Source: Roridomyces roridus
Lineage: Eukaryota; Basidiomycota; Agaricomycetes; Agaricales; Mycenaceae
Length of the DNA stretch: 64,000 bases
Reading direction: 5' to 3'
Assembly: GCA_029378245.1 (NCBI GenBank)
Contig: JARKIF010000011.1
Span: forward strand, 1-64,000
The position numbers and the translations under genes are program-made. Each line of letters opens with the position of its first letter. Within the stretch, counting starts at the first letter, position 1. The notes under the pieces are model-generated. The model made no database searches, had not been told where the DNA came from, and was given only the letters and a program-made list of their open reading frames with translations. Below, piece after piece: positions 24,030 through 35,569 of the stretch.

Positions 24030-24225
24030 ACATGGCAGACAATCTCATTTGTACATACTTACCTACGTATACTTATTGCGCACTGGGTTCGCCCACTTGA
24101 ACTGAATCCCGATTCCGGTCATCCTCCTCGAAGGTTCGTCTTTTGGGGGAGATTCAACCAGCTATGCATCAACAATATGAACTCGGCCGAAGGATGCCGC
24201 ATCAACTTGAACTCATTTCGGGAAC
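24030..24225. repeat. Dispersed repeat, copy A
   Basis: About 190 bp downstream of the gene ending at 23989 resemble 37885-38085 in the same orientation. Shared landmarks are ACAATCTCA, CGTATAC followed by CTTATTGCGCAC, TTCGTCTTTTGG, GGAGATTC, and CATCAACTTG near the end. Similarity is roughly three quarters by eye and ends abruptly on the right. Confidence 0.6.
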
Positions 24226-24402
24226 CTGGCCTCAATACATACACCGAAAAGTCGATCTGAAGTACGGTTCGGGGTTCGAAGGAAATCTGGAAAAAAATTG
24301 CACCTGTTCGGACCGCTGTCTAGTTGTTGATGGCACTACATGTAGACGCGCTAGTAAGCTCTATCGAACCATATTGTCGAGCGAATTGTTCCTGATGCAA
24401 AC

Positions 24403-26226
24403 TTAAACTGCGATCTGAATCTTCTCCTCCTCAATCTGCTGCTTGATCCTCAAATCCAACCCAGGCGCCCACCGACTGCCCTTCCTCAGCCTTGCCCCAT
24501 ACCGGAAGAACAAAAACGGCATCGGTGCAAGCAACAACCCCACACCTCCCAAAAGCGTACACGCATAACCCACACCCATCTTGTCAAACATTTGTACCGT
24601 AAACAGCTGGAATCCCGCCGCCACCAGTGACCTCGCAAACGTATTGGCAGCGAACGCGGACGCGGCGTACATGAGGTACGTGTCGATCAAATACGAGAGG
24701 AATGAGATGAAGATGGCCGAGATGCCGAATCCGACGGGAATGGTGCTGAGTGCAGGGACGTACCATGGGATGGATGCGTATTCGCCCGTCCAGCCCAACC
24801 AGAAGATGCCGATGACGAAGATGGGTGCGCCGAGCATTCCGGCGCGGAGTCGTTCCTCGGCTGGTGGGAAGCCGCGCCATATTTTGATGAGTTGGGGGTA
24901 GTCGGTGGCAAGGAAGTGGCTGGAGACCGCGCCGAGGAAAGTGCCTATGCCGACCCCGATGAAGACGAGGCCGTTCTGGGTGATCGTGAAGCCGTGTTTT
25001 TCGATGAAGATGATGGGGAAGGCTTCGAATACTTCGGCGTGTTAGTCCAGTGGGGGGGAGGAGGAGAAAATGAACGCACACATATACAAGACCCCGTAAA
25101 TGATCGAGATGTAAATCGTAACCAACACGAGAATGAGTTCCTCGCTGAGCATGATGAACGGTCGGAACAACGTCCGCTTCACGATTCCCCACGCCGACCA
25201 ATCCTGCTTCTCGTGCGCCGCATACAACCGCTTGCTTCCCTCCGGATCAACCCTCCTCTGCTCCCTCACCTTGCGCAAGAGGAGCACAGGTGCGTAGGTC
25301 TCGGGAATGCAGATGGCGGTGAAAAGCGTACACGCGCCAGCGAACATCATACCCACCCAAAACACCCAATGCCAGGTCAACGAGCCACTGTCGACAATGA
25401 AGCCCGCTACGATCGGTCCCAAGACGGGACCCATGAAGACCGAGGCGGTAAACAGCGCCACCGGTAGCCCACGCTGCTCAGCGCTCCAGACATCCGACAA
25501 TACGCTGCCGCCGGCGACGAGGGGCGCGACGCCGAAGAAGCCGCAGAGGAATCGTGTCGTGAGCAGCGTTTGGATGTTTGGAGCGAGGGCTTGGGGGATG
25601 TGGAGGAGGGTGTAGAGGGACATGGCCAGGACCAAGATGGGGCGTCGACCGATGAGCTCGGTGCCTGGGCCCCAGACGAATGGACCGAGGACATAACCCA
25701 TGAGGAAGGTGAATGTTATGAGGTACGATACTTCCGCCGAGAGATGGAAGTGGGCTCGAATGACTTGCACAGCCGAAGTTGGCGCGGACGAAGCGAATGT
25801 TCTAATTTCTCCTACATCAGCCAAGACTCAACACGACGGAAAACGAAGCACGCACACATTCGTGGCCATAAGGACAACAGCTGCGGTTATAAGCCATTTC
25901 CTCCCGTCACTCCAATTCTGCGGATTCTGCTGGTCCTCCGGGCCGTCCCAGGTTATCTCGTCTGGATCGTTTGGCGGCGGCGGGGCAGGCGGCCTCGATT
26001 CCGAGTCCTTTGCGGTCAGCATGGGTTCGTGCGGGATGTGGATATCCTCTTCCCCGTGTGCGAGCGTCGTAGCAGAGGGGAAAGCGCTGGATGACTGCTG
26101 CGTGAGCGTCCGGGTACGTGGGGGAAGGTCGTGGAAACGAGACTCGTTGTCAGCCATGAGCGAAGAGGATTGAGACTCGGGGACATGTAGCCGGCTGGGG
26201 CTTTTATTCATTCTCGAAAGTGACAT
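24403..26226 (-). CDS. MFS transporter, DHA1 (polyamine/drug exporter) type
   Basis: Predicted CDS complement(join(24403..25031,25080..25801,25856..26226)), 573 residues. A hydrophilic N-terminus (about 100 residues, with the typical DPDEITWDGPEDQQNPQNWS segment just before helix 1) is followed by about 12 transmembrane helices. The motif-A-like GPGTELIGRRP lies after helix 2, FTASVFMGPVLGPIVAGF in helix 5, and LFEAFPIIF spans the join of exons 2 and 3. These are hallmarks of fungal TPO1/FLU1-like proton antiporters in the plasma membrane that export polyamines or toxic compounds. Both introns (55 and 48 nt) close in phase. Three in-frame ATGs exist (26226, 26211, 26157), and the last, MADNESRF, would also give a normal-length protein of about 550 residues. 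The nearest enzyme gene is the monooxygenase 6 kb away. Confidence 0.9.
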
Positions 26227-26627
26227 TCATGTAAAAAAAGATGAAGTCATATTGCGGGTCCGTGTTGACGCGGACGCAGAAAGACGGCTTGATGCATGAA
26301 TGATTCCGAACGAATGACGAACTTTCGAAGACACCTACAGAAGAATTAATCCAGTGTAGCTTGTACGCGCACCGGATACTCCGGGATGGTCGGAGGGCCC
26401 ACTGTGGCATGTTTGAATGCTCAGAAGTCAAAGCTTTCAGTGGCCACTTTCGCTGGACATCTTCGAGGCCCTGGAACTGGGAGATGTGAACGGCGCCGGA
26501 TTATCTCCGACGACGTGACCATGTCAAATCATAAATTACTGAGACAACGCCGAGGTTCCGTAGTTCCGTAGTTCAACAAGCCTGGGATTATGGATACCTA
26601 TTGTGTGGTTTCCTCGGGAGTCGGTGT
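26227..26627. other. Intergenic region between two minus-strand genes
   Basis: 401 bp. It should contain the promoter of the MFS transporter (25-26 kb) and the 3' end of the DUF6535 gene. A short direct repeat (TTCCGTAG twice) lies at about 26555-26572. No ORF with support. Confidence 0.4.
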
Positions 26628-29600
26628 TTACCCAGATAATGTGACCTCCTTCAGCCGACTTTCCTCTCTCGCAATCTCTTTACGCACGGCAGCCCGCAGT
26701 TGCTCTGAGTCCCTTGTGTCCAACTTCTTGTAGCCGTCCGGCTCCGTCGTTTCCCCCTGTGAATCTGCGGCCTCGTGATAAATGTCCAGCGCATCCGAAA
26801 GCATCCGCAGGCAAGGGAGCTCGATCCCGGACAAGTTATATATTGGGTGCAGCCTCGTCGACCACTGGGTTGTGAAAATGCTCGCCGACCAGAGTTGGGT
26901 GCAGAAGTCGACCTCGGGGGCTTCATATCTATGCGAAGGCAATAACATGGATCGGCACTGCGCCAATATCGCCTCGAATACGCGGTGTTGGAGTTCCGGA
27001 TCCACCTCGGACCATGGAACATCAAGACGCAGAACATGCGCCCAGACTATGGTTCGTTTAATCGCCATGGGAGTCGGCAATGTGATGAATTCCGCCAGGA
27101 AGTCGATGTATCGAGATATGAGCTGCTTTCGCAACCCGTGTACAAAAGCCTTCACATCGTCGGCGTTGGCCGCAAGGGATAATGGTGAAACTTGGGGACC
27201 AAAGAGTTCGTCCTGGCAGATCAACTGCAATCGGGAGATCTTGTCGGGCGTCGGTACCAGTACGACTCCGGCGTACCTTGTGCGCAACTCGTCCTGGAGA
27301 TCACTGTCGAGTTGTTCCACGCGTCGGAGACGATGGACCGCACGGATAATGGGGTATCGAGAGAGCGTTTCGGAGGACACGCGGTCCACCACATGGTCGA
27401 TGAAAACCAGGGCTCTTTCGGGGATCAAAAGACACCCAGTAACAACTGCAATCGCATGCACGATGCGGAGCCTCTGCGGCTCAAAAACCTGAAGCTCTGC
27501 CTTGTCTTCGAGGTGATCACCGAGAGATACCGCCAGTGCACCGACATCGCAATATGTGAGTGCATAGTTGACCGCACGTGAGCTTCCACGCTCGAGGAGA
27601 TACCTCAGATATGCATCCGAGTTGCGTCGGTGCTGGGGAGAGAGGAAACCAAACAACGAGAAGGCGATTTGGCCAAGAAGGTCCAGTTGATGGGGATTTG
27701 TCCACTCGGAAATGCCCTTGTCTAGCTTGATTTCCGGGTCGAGGATGAGGGGAGGGCCAGCCATGGGCATTCTCGGTAGACAATTTCTCATTTCCTGGAT
27801 GATTGCCTCTGCGAAGCGTAGTTCAAAGACAGATACACCCCTGTGGATGGCGAAAAAAGCGTCCCGGAGGAAGAAAACCAGGGGCTGGGCGCAATTATGT
27901 GTCCAATCATACGACTGGTGCAGGGAATCAACGGCTTGTTGCAACTTGTCCCAGTGAAATGCCGTCGGCATTGATTGCCCGAGTTCCACTGCGACATTGT
28001 GCAAGTCCTGCAGAGGGTCACGATCAACATGTGGGTGTGGTATGTCCGATGCCGCTTTCAAAGTAAAAAACCAGGCCTGCTGCTCGCCGAGCAACGTTAG
28101 CAGTGTACGAATCCTCGGCTCAACCCGGTTGCGCAGGTCTGCAGAGGAATGATCGAACCGCAGCAGGTCGCGAATCGTCGAAACCAGATGTTGGCACCAC
28201 CGGGACTTGTGATACTCGACGGCAAGTGAGACGACACCGTGCCATGTTCCGCCAATCTCCTGCCACCAGAACCATGGTATCTCAAACCGATACTCCCAAG
28301 CACGTGGCATCATGCACAACGACGAGAGAGCCTTATATCCCGCGACTGTCCGCCGCGTGGATAAGGGGTTGTTGCCATAGTTTTTTCGGGTGAGATTGAC
28401 GACTCGCTGCACCAATGGGCTAGGTGTCAGAATGTCTCCCAGAATGGGAAGCAATATATGCCGCTTGTCGACAATGCGGATGCCATTCCCGGGCCCAGAA
28501 ACTATATCTGGGAGGATCTCGACAAACGGAAGGAGTTCGGTGTCGTCCGTAAGAGAGTCCAGGGTCCACTGGATCGCGCGCTGGTCTCTTTCCTCCGTGT
28601 TCTGGATGGCACAATGAACAACCGCCTCAGTCATCGTCGAAACAACGCTCTTGGGACCATTGGGCTTGCGAAAGAAAGCGAGATCCCGTTGGGACAAGGA
28701 CCACAGCGGTGTTGACAACGGGGTGCGGTAAGGACAGTTGAGATATAATACCGGCAGAACGGTGAGGACGGAGTAGGAAAAGAGCAAGATGATGAGCGCG
28801 CCTGCCATCAAATACATGATGAGGTGGTTTACTGGCAATAGAAAGGCGACAAGGCCGGCGAAGAACAGGAGGAGGGAGCCGTGAATGAGGGAGGGAATAA
28901 CGTCCACAACGGTATGCATGTGGAAGGACTTGATGCCGAAGTATAGGAATGAAAAGATGCGAGCTCTGCGGGCGGGATAGGGTCGCATGTCAGTTTTATG
29001 CAAGAACTCGCGTGCCCATTGCTCGACAAGTGTGGCCAGTAGCGCACAGATCAGACTGAGCGAGAGGCTCACGAACCACAGAGCGTTGCACACGACCGCG
29101 GATGTGGTCGGTGTGAATTTGGATGGCGTTTGCACAGCGACCGTATCTCCCAGGGAAATGGCGACCAATTGTTGAATCGCTGCGACCGTAAGCTCTCCCG
29201 AGTCTGGCTGGAGATTGTTGTAGCTTTCGATCAAAAATGTAGTCAGGCTGGCGGAGAAGAGGCCGGCCTATATGAGATGAATACACAATTGGATGAAAGG
29301 AGATGCAGCATACAAAAATCAGCATCCCCTCCCTATCCGCTCTCCAACGCTCAACCAATGCCCTGTCGTATCTCTCGGCTTCTCCAACGTAAATCGACCA
29401 CATCTTGGCCGCAGACTCCTCATTCCTGCCGTCGTTGCGAGGAGCGGGTGTGAACCAGGCGTCGTCTCCTGAAGCCTGACTCTCCCTTTCCGTATCCTGA
29501 GCCTCCGTATCCGAAGGAATCGGAGAAAGAAGAAATCGGCACGCGCGGGTCGCCAAGCGACGCAGGAGGGAGGCTAGGGGTGTTTTCAGGGACCTACTCC

Positions 29601-29662
29601 TCGTCATGGACGTACTCACCTTTCGCTGTGTTGTGAGGAGGGCCAGCTTCGAGTTCGCTCAT
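26628..29662 (-). CDS. DUF6535-domain membrane protein
   Basis: Predicted CDS complement(join(26628..29267,29314..29573,29620..29662)), 980 residues. After a short charged N-terminus, residues about 80-280 form the DUF6535 region known from basidiomycetes. It has the segments MWSIYVGEAERYD and AGLFSASLTTFLIESYNNL, a Trp-Ala-Arg motif (LVEQWAREFLHK), and a pair of strongly hydrophobic helices around HMHTVVDVIPSLIHGSLLLF and HLIMYLMAGALIILLF. A long, mostly helical cytosolic part of about 650 residues follows, encoded in one exon. The function of the family is not known to me; it is often expanded in Agaricomycetes. Both introns are 46 nt. The start at 29662 (MSELEAGPP) was chosen because it splices in frame across a GTGAGT donor. 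No lesion is seen. Confidence 0.85.
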
Positions 29663-29992
29663 GGAAGTGGTATGAGTCTAAGAAGCCGTGGCATGATTTG
29701 ATCGTCTGATGGTGACATAGCAGTGCTTTCCGTAAAAAAAGGCCCCGAGATGTACGCAAATCGGTAGGGAAAAGCGTAGACGGACAACTGAAAACAAATG
29801 TAACGGGAGATTTGACTGGAGCGGAACGCATTCAACGACTATAGTCCTCGAAGCCGGTGGACCAAACAACTACAAGTAATACGTCCACATGTCCCGAATA
29901 GGCAATTTCTATAGAGCAAGCAATGTAACTTGCTGAGGCAGGGGCCACAGGGCACGCAGGATGGGGGCAGATATACATTGCCTGTCAGGGCA
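29663..29992. other. Intergenic, no gene seen
   Basis: Upstream of the DUF6535 gene (minus strand); its promoter should lie here. No ORF with support. Confidence 0.35.
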
Positions 29993-32434
29993 CTAGGTAG
30001 CCGCGAAGGACTCGGCATGAAGAGCCTGCGCCTCCGCTGCACGACATCGCACCGTCGAGATTCGTACAGCGTCGTCCGACCCTCCTTCCATCTTCACCGC
30101 CGCCCAGCTACCATTCTCATGTTCGCGTGCGCATCCTTCCCCTCCTTCGTCTCCCTCCATCTCTTCTAACTCGGCGCGCCTCGTCCTCATGAGCCACAGG
30201 CGAGCTACGGCCACCACGTCCACTCCGCCCGGGCTGCCACGCTTGAGGTGTGCGCAAGGACGCAGAGAGCGAAGGCACCGTAGACAAGGTACGGAGATAT
30301 CCACACAGCGGGTAGGATTAGTACTAAAAGGAAGGAATCAGTATCACTCCGTCTGTATGCCTGTGGAGAAGGGAACGTACTCGATCGCGGGTGAAGTATC
30401 GGAGGCTGCATGCAGAGGGAGGGACTCGCGTCCCCGAATGAGGATGCAGCAATCCAGCGGGTGAGCGTCTCAAAAGACGACGGAGAGCAGACGGGAGGCG
30501 ATGCATATCTCCTCAAGCCCATCCTCCCGGACCTGACCCTATCCTAGCCCCACTCGGCACGTATGTGAGCGCGATACGTCTGCGCTTAAGAAAAAGTAAC
30601 CCTCGTGCGAGGGTCCCGAGCTCGGTGGCGTTGCGCTGCGTGGCCGTGGTGGGTGACGGACATTGGGGGAACGGAGACGGAGCGTCGTCCGTCGTTGATG
30701 GGTGCGATCGTACCGGATCGGAGAGATGGCGAGTCTCAATGTGCGCACAAAGAGCTTGACTAGGCGTCAGAAGAACAGAAAGGCAGCAGCTGAGGCTATT
30801 GACATACCTCGACGACCCAAATATTCGTGTGAAGAATGTCCGTGTACGGGTCACTGCAAGCATCTTTGCAGGCAAGAGATAGCTTGGTGATATGTCAGCA
30901 AGGAAGAACGATGGGAGCTGAAGTTATTGACAGACCTGGACGACGCGAGAATCCGTTGAGGAGCGCGTCCGCGTCCGGTCCACTGCGAGCGTCTTTGCAG
31001 GCAAGGGATAGCTTGGTGACACGTCAGCAAGGAAGAACAATATGAGCTGATGTTACCGACGCACCTCTACTCGAGTGTCATCCGTCAATCGCTCGAGCTT
31101 GTGGGCGCGCTTGATGTGGGAGCAAGATGCGAGTTTGCAGGAGGTTACAGGCGCTGGTGGTGGGGAGGACGGTATTGAATTGAAATGGAGACATAGCTCC
31201 GTTGTCCTGTGCGGGTGCGAAGGTAACGTATCGCAGGAACGAGGTCCCGATTGCGCCCAAGAGCTCGGAGGGCGTCAGAACGACAGGACGACGGTAGCTA
31301 AAACGACCGACGCACCTCGCCGACCCAAGTGTGATCCGTCACTCGTTCGCAAGGTATCCGCCTCCGCGCTCACTTCTGCGTCGCATTCCTCGTGTTACAG
31401 TGCGGAGGCGGGAGATAGCCTGTTTATAGGTGAGAAGGGCAGGACGATTGGAGCTGACCAGACCGACACACCTCGACCTGAGTGGGATCCCTCCATTGCT
31501 CGTCCATGCCGACCACGTCTGCGTCACCTCCACTGCCGCGACTTTAGGCTGCTTCTCGTGTGTTGTAGGTGTCGGGGCTGCAGCGTCGCCGGCGCTTGGG
31601 ACAAAGTACACGCGCGCAGACGTCGAGCTGCGAGTCCGCAGGAGGCTACAGACACTGGTGGTGGCGAAGACGAAATTGCATTGGGGTGTCGTTTCGCAGG
31701 TGCTGTAGGAATGATGAGTCGCCAAGTGCGTACGAGGAGCTTGATTAGGCGTCAGAAAGATAGCAAGACTGCAGGCTACCAACGTAGCTCGATGACCCAA
31801 GTGTCATCCGCCCGCGTCATCCGTCACCCGCTCGCAACGTCTCGTGCGTACTCCTCCGCGCTGACTGCCCTTCGTGCTACAGCGGGCCGATTACCCACAG
31901 CATAGATGGCCATGGGATACCTTGATTGTACGTCAGAATGGCAAAACGATGGAAGCTAAGGCTACCAACGCACCTCTGCGACCAGGCAACTTCTCGCCAT
32001 GCTCCTCCTCGTGTTGTTGGCGTAGAGCACCGATGACACGCATCGTCGATGGACAATGCCTTGGCAGATCGAGGAGATAACGAGAAGGGAGGCCAGCCCG
32101 AGAGGAACGATAGTGCCAGAAGCCGCGACGCGAGTGAGACCGGTCCTTCGCTCGCCATCGCCGTATCGAGCTCGTTGGCAACTCGTTGGCACCGTAAGGG
32201 CCTGGGAGCCTGCTGCGTGATTGGGTGGCAACGACGAACGTGGGTGGGCTCGGGAGTCGTGGAGTGCCAAGAAGGGTATGTCAAGCCCGGGAAGGTCAAA
32301 CGCATGTACGCTCTTGAAGCGGTAGAAGAAGCGGGACCCAGTACGATAGCGACAGTCTGGATAGCCTGGTGGATTCTGGACCCTAAATCGCTGTGGATTG
32401 GGAATCGGGAAGAAACACGCACGGAAGGGCCCAA
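29993..32434 (-). pseudogene. Decayed multi-exon membrane-protein locus
   Basis: On the minus strand several pieces look like helices of a multi-pass membrane protein: AIQTVAIVLGPASSTASRAY (about 32290-32350), GLASLLVISSICQGIVHRR (about 32040-32100), and LVLILPAVWISPYLVYGAFA (about 30270-30330), the last followed by a charged Glu-rich tail ending near 29993. The first resembles helices of the RTA1-like lipid-translocating exporter family, but I hold that at about 25 percent. The reading frame changes between pieces and stops interrupt it. Seven tandem intron-containing units separate the N-terminal and C-terminal pieces. My interpretation is a gene expanded by internal exon duplication and now decaying. 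An intact gene with unresolved alternative exons is the alternative. Confidence 0.4.
30756..31973 (-). repeat. Seven tandem degenerate exon-intron units
   Basis: On the minus strand seven blocks of about 50 bp each read as a spliceosomal intron. They start GTRYGTC followed by a GGT/CAAT and TCAG/TTAG segment, carry CTGAC or a close variant about 12-15 nt before the end, and end CAAG, CCGAG or CAG. Their donors lie near 31973, 31788 (GT changed to CT), 31471, 31315, 31064, 30934 and 30807. Between them lie exon-like segments of about 75-265 bp that also resemble one another (ACGGATGACACT..., ACCACCAGYGYCTGTA...). The GATAGCTTGGTGA and GTCAGCAAGGAAGAAC blocks on the plus strand are the easiest to see. 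Confidence 0.75.
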
Positions 32435-32909
32435 AGATCTAGAATACTAGTCTAGTCCACATCATCCCCGTGGGCGACATGGCCAGATAAACGGATACGT
32501 CGAGGAGCATTGAGGACGGCGAGGACAAGTCACAAAAGGCGGATCAAAGGATGCCGTAACACTCGCGACTTGAGCTCGACCACAAACATCCTCGCTGTAT
32601 ATGCTACAAATTAACGAGCACATCCTGGGCTTCCCTACTCTGTCCAGCGACGATTCAAACGAGCAACAAGAGTCTTCTTGAATCGCAGTCTTTGAAGCAG
32701 ACGCTCTCCACTTCTGCTGAGTCTTGACTCCTGAGCGACGAGCGTTACTTATGCGACAACTTGCTCAGTCGCCCTTTCGACTATTTCGACCCGCCTCATT
32801 CTCTCCGTTTTCCCCCCTCTCGTTGCCACCGACTTATCCAACCACCGTGGTCCTGAGGTAGGCGCCCACAGTGCCCGCATGATAAACTCGTTGGCTCCGA
32901 AACGAGATC
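32435..32909. other. Intergenic, no gene seen
   Basis: No coding structure. It lies between the decayed membrane-protein locus (minus) and the F-box pseudogene (plus), so it may have held both promoters. Confidence 0.35.
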
Positions 32910-33580
32910 CTCAGATTCCTCACCGAAATCATCCGATACGCCCCCAAGTCGGGCCAGGCGCCACTCTGTCGTGTTTTCCGAGCTGTTTTATGCCCTCGCC
33001 TTGATGGTGGTCGATCGAGCCATTATCCTCGGACCTCGTCAACTCGATCTCCGGAGTACAAAAAAGATCATACTGCCGGATGGAAAATCTTGCTCAGTCT
33101 TCTGTGCCCTAACCTCAACCAATGTCAATCTGAAGAGGCGTTTCCTGCGTCGCCAAAGTCAACTACGATCTATTATTTCAATCCACGAAGCTCATGAAAA
33201 TCGAAACTCCATCTCTGGATGATTTTCACGAGGCCAACGATAGCCTCTCGCTGGCCTGTCTTGTCCTTCCCAAAACTATTGCCGAGCTGCATCGTGGCGA
33301 TTGGGAACGGCGTCTCCGTCGTCTATAGTCAATCTTCACCTCGAGACCCCAACCTGCGCCTCCGGGCTCCCGCAGATTTTTCTCCCGAACTTGCTGGAGT
33401 ACCACGGCACTTGGCTTTTCCCAGATATGCTCTCTCCCTCGAAGTCTCTAGGCTGTTCGATCCGTCTCGGATACACTGCACTCAACCCGTACCTGCGATT
33501 TCAATCTCGACGATGCCTCTCGTTCTCTCCAACGGCCTTTGGAAACCACTCTATTGATACTTCTTGGATCGCTCATGGGA
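32910..33580 (+). pseudogene. F-box-like protein pseudogene
   Basis: Fragments in shifting frames match the intact F-box gene at 35570-36737 in order. FLTEIIRYAPKSGQAPLCRVF corresponds to VLTEIIRHATTPDQATFCRV of the intact protein, VDRAIIL to VNRAIFL, VNYDLLFQSTKLMK to VNYDLLFETMKLMK, and LLEYHGTWLFPDMLS to its LRHYQGSGMFLDRLS. At least two frame changes are needed to read through, and the C-terminal exon is not found. It is therefore a dead paralogue in opposite orientation to the live gene, 2 kb away. Confidence 0.65.
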
Positions 33581-35569
33581 GACCTCCGTCAAATGGAGTA
33601 GATTTGCTTCGTCGGTGCTCTGATACTGCCCAATACTGCTCTCAAGACTCTGATATTGTTCATCCTGACGCCGCGGCGCGTCCATTATCGTCTTGATCTT
33701 GACGGGAGCGGTCAAATACCTTTGCGAAAAACGGGGTACAGTCTATTCTGACCGGTATGTTGCCTGCTGAATCTTGCTTCCATATCGAATAAACTTGATG
33801 CCTGGACCGCGAACTGTGATGGTAAATGAGTTGATGGCTTGGTGAGAGGTGTCATTCGGTGCGCAGCAGCTTGGTGTTTCTACAATCCGCTGACGAGGGA
33901 ATCTGAGTAAGTAGGGATGATGAACCATGGTGCGTGCGTTCCAATTGACGCCTCAAGGCTTGAAGCAAATTTCGAAGGTCCACGCTGGGGAGTTTTACTC
34001 GTACTTCTTTGGGAAGTTTCAGGCGATCCCATGTTTTATGGAACGTTGAACACCGAGGCAGCGAAACAGTTTCGTTGGCAAGTAGGCGTGCTCATCCCTC
34101 GATGCACCGGCGCAGAGCTGTAACAACCGCACTCCATCGGCGACGTCGCGCAAGGCTTTCAATCACCATTATCTGTACTCCCCACATTGCACGTCTAATT
34201 CTAGTCCGGTATTTTTGACGCACCAATCCATCTGCCTATGAATGTAGCAGTAATTAAGTCTTCCACGCAATGGGATATTCAAATACATCCGTTTCTGAAT
34301 GAGGGAGAAAAATCGGGGGAACAGGAGGAAGGGGTCTGGGGATAAATAGACCCAATAAGGCAGGCGTCAGTCTTGATTTGGATTTGGACGACTCTTGTCA
34401 CCTACTTAAGGTCCCTGTCGACAACTGAGAGCATTCAAACACTCATCGAGGAGCTAAACTATCCGTGCTCATTTCGTGCCGCAAGGACACTCTGCGATGG
34501 GCTCTCGCGAACGACAAATTCGCCGCTTTGGCATCCCGTCGGGGGTCAAGGGGTTCGATCCCCCCTTGAACCATAATCCACACGAGGTTCTCTTTTTCTT
34601 TTTCTCCGGTCGATTCTGTATGCATAGTGGAACCCGCACTGGCTGTCGCAGCAGGCTCATCATCAATTCCTGCGACGCCAAGTTAGGCTGGATCCAAATC
34701 GTCCCGATCGAGTGTCCCATTACTTCTGGGAGACGAGAAATCCAACGGATTCAGGTCTGCCTTGACGAGGAAGGTTCCGTCGGTAACAGACGTGGTGGGC
34801 GAATCGGTGATGCTCTGCTCAATCTTGAATCCGGCCGAGTCGAAATGAAGTGGTGCATTGTCACGGATGCGCAGCCATCAGACGCGCTGTCATCCAATAT
34901 GGACGCGGCTTTGACGGATCGCTGATTTGTATGTCGGCTTGCCTCGCGGCAAGCACACTGTGAAGATTTATCAAGGGTGCCACTGGCCCTTGTTCCGTAG
35001 TTAGATTTTACCTTGTATTCTTATTTAGTACGAGCGGCTCAGTAGTTAGTATATAGACACGGACTTTCGTAGTAGATAGACAGTTTTCTCGAATCCGAGA
35101 CCTTGTCCACTGAACTCAGTGCGAACACTTCGGCTTCTTGACGGCTCTTGCGGGGTCAGCGGCGACCTCATCGACGCGGACCTCACATGCATCTTGACCT
35201 AGAAACCACTCACCGATGGGAATATATGGATCAAATAGTCCTGGGTCGCTTCCCTGTTTCAATAAGTACGAGAATCGACTTGGTATCGAATACCAGGTGG
35301 TCCGATTCCGACTCTGGTATACCTGTACTCAAGTAGTGCCCGCATTTGCAAGCGTGTCGAATTCACAGGGGAGAGCGAATCGTGGCTGTTGGATAACACG
35401 CGTGTTGACGCTATCGGCCAGAGGGAGGAAAGAGTTTATTCGTCGGCAGACAAAATCGGATCGAAAACGGAGAACCCAGCCTGTTGATCGAAATCCTCCA
35501 CGGACCACCGTTCCCACTCCTCACCCACTTTCCTTCGAGCCACTTCGCCTGTCAGCCAGATCAGCCCAA
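33581..35569. other. Gene-poor stretch with an isolated B-box
   Basis: No supported gene. It contains a tRNA-type T-arm at 34549-34566 (listed separately). ORFs on both strands near 34400-34920 overlap this T-arm and are shadows of it. Confidence 0.4.
34549..34595 (+). ncRNA. Isolated tRNA-like T-arm with downstream T-runs
   Basis: AGGGGTTCGATCCCCCT forms a perfect 5-bp T-stem around a TTCGATC loop, which is a canonical RNA polymerase III B-box. Two runs of five T lie about 27-35 bases downstream. I could not find a matching 5' acceptor strand or D-arm upstream, so this is a remnant or a B-box-only element rather than a tRNA gene. Confidence 0.4.
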
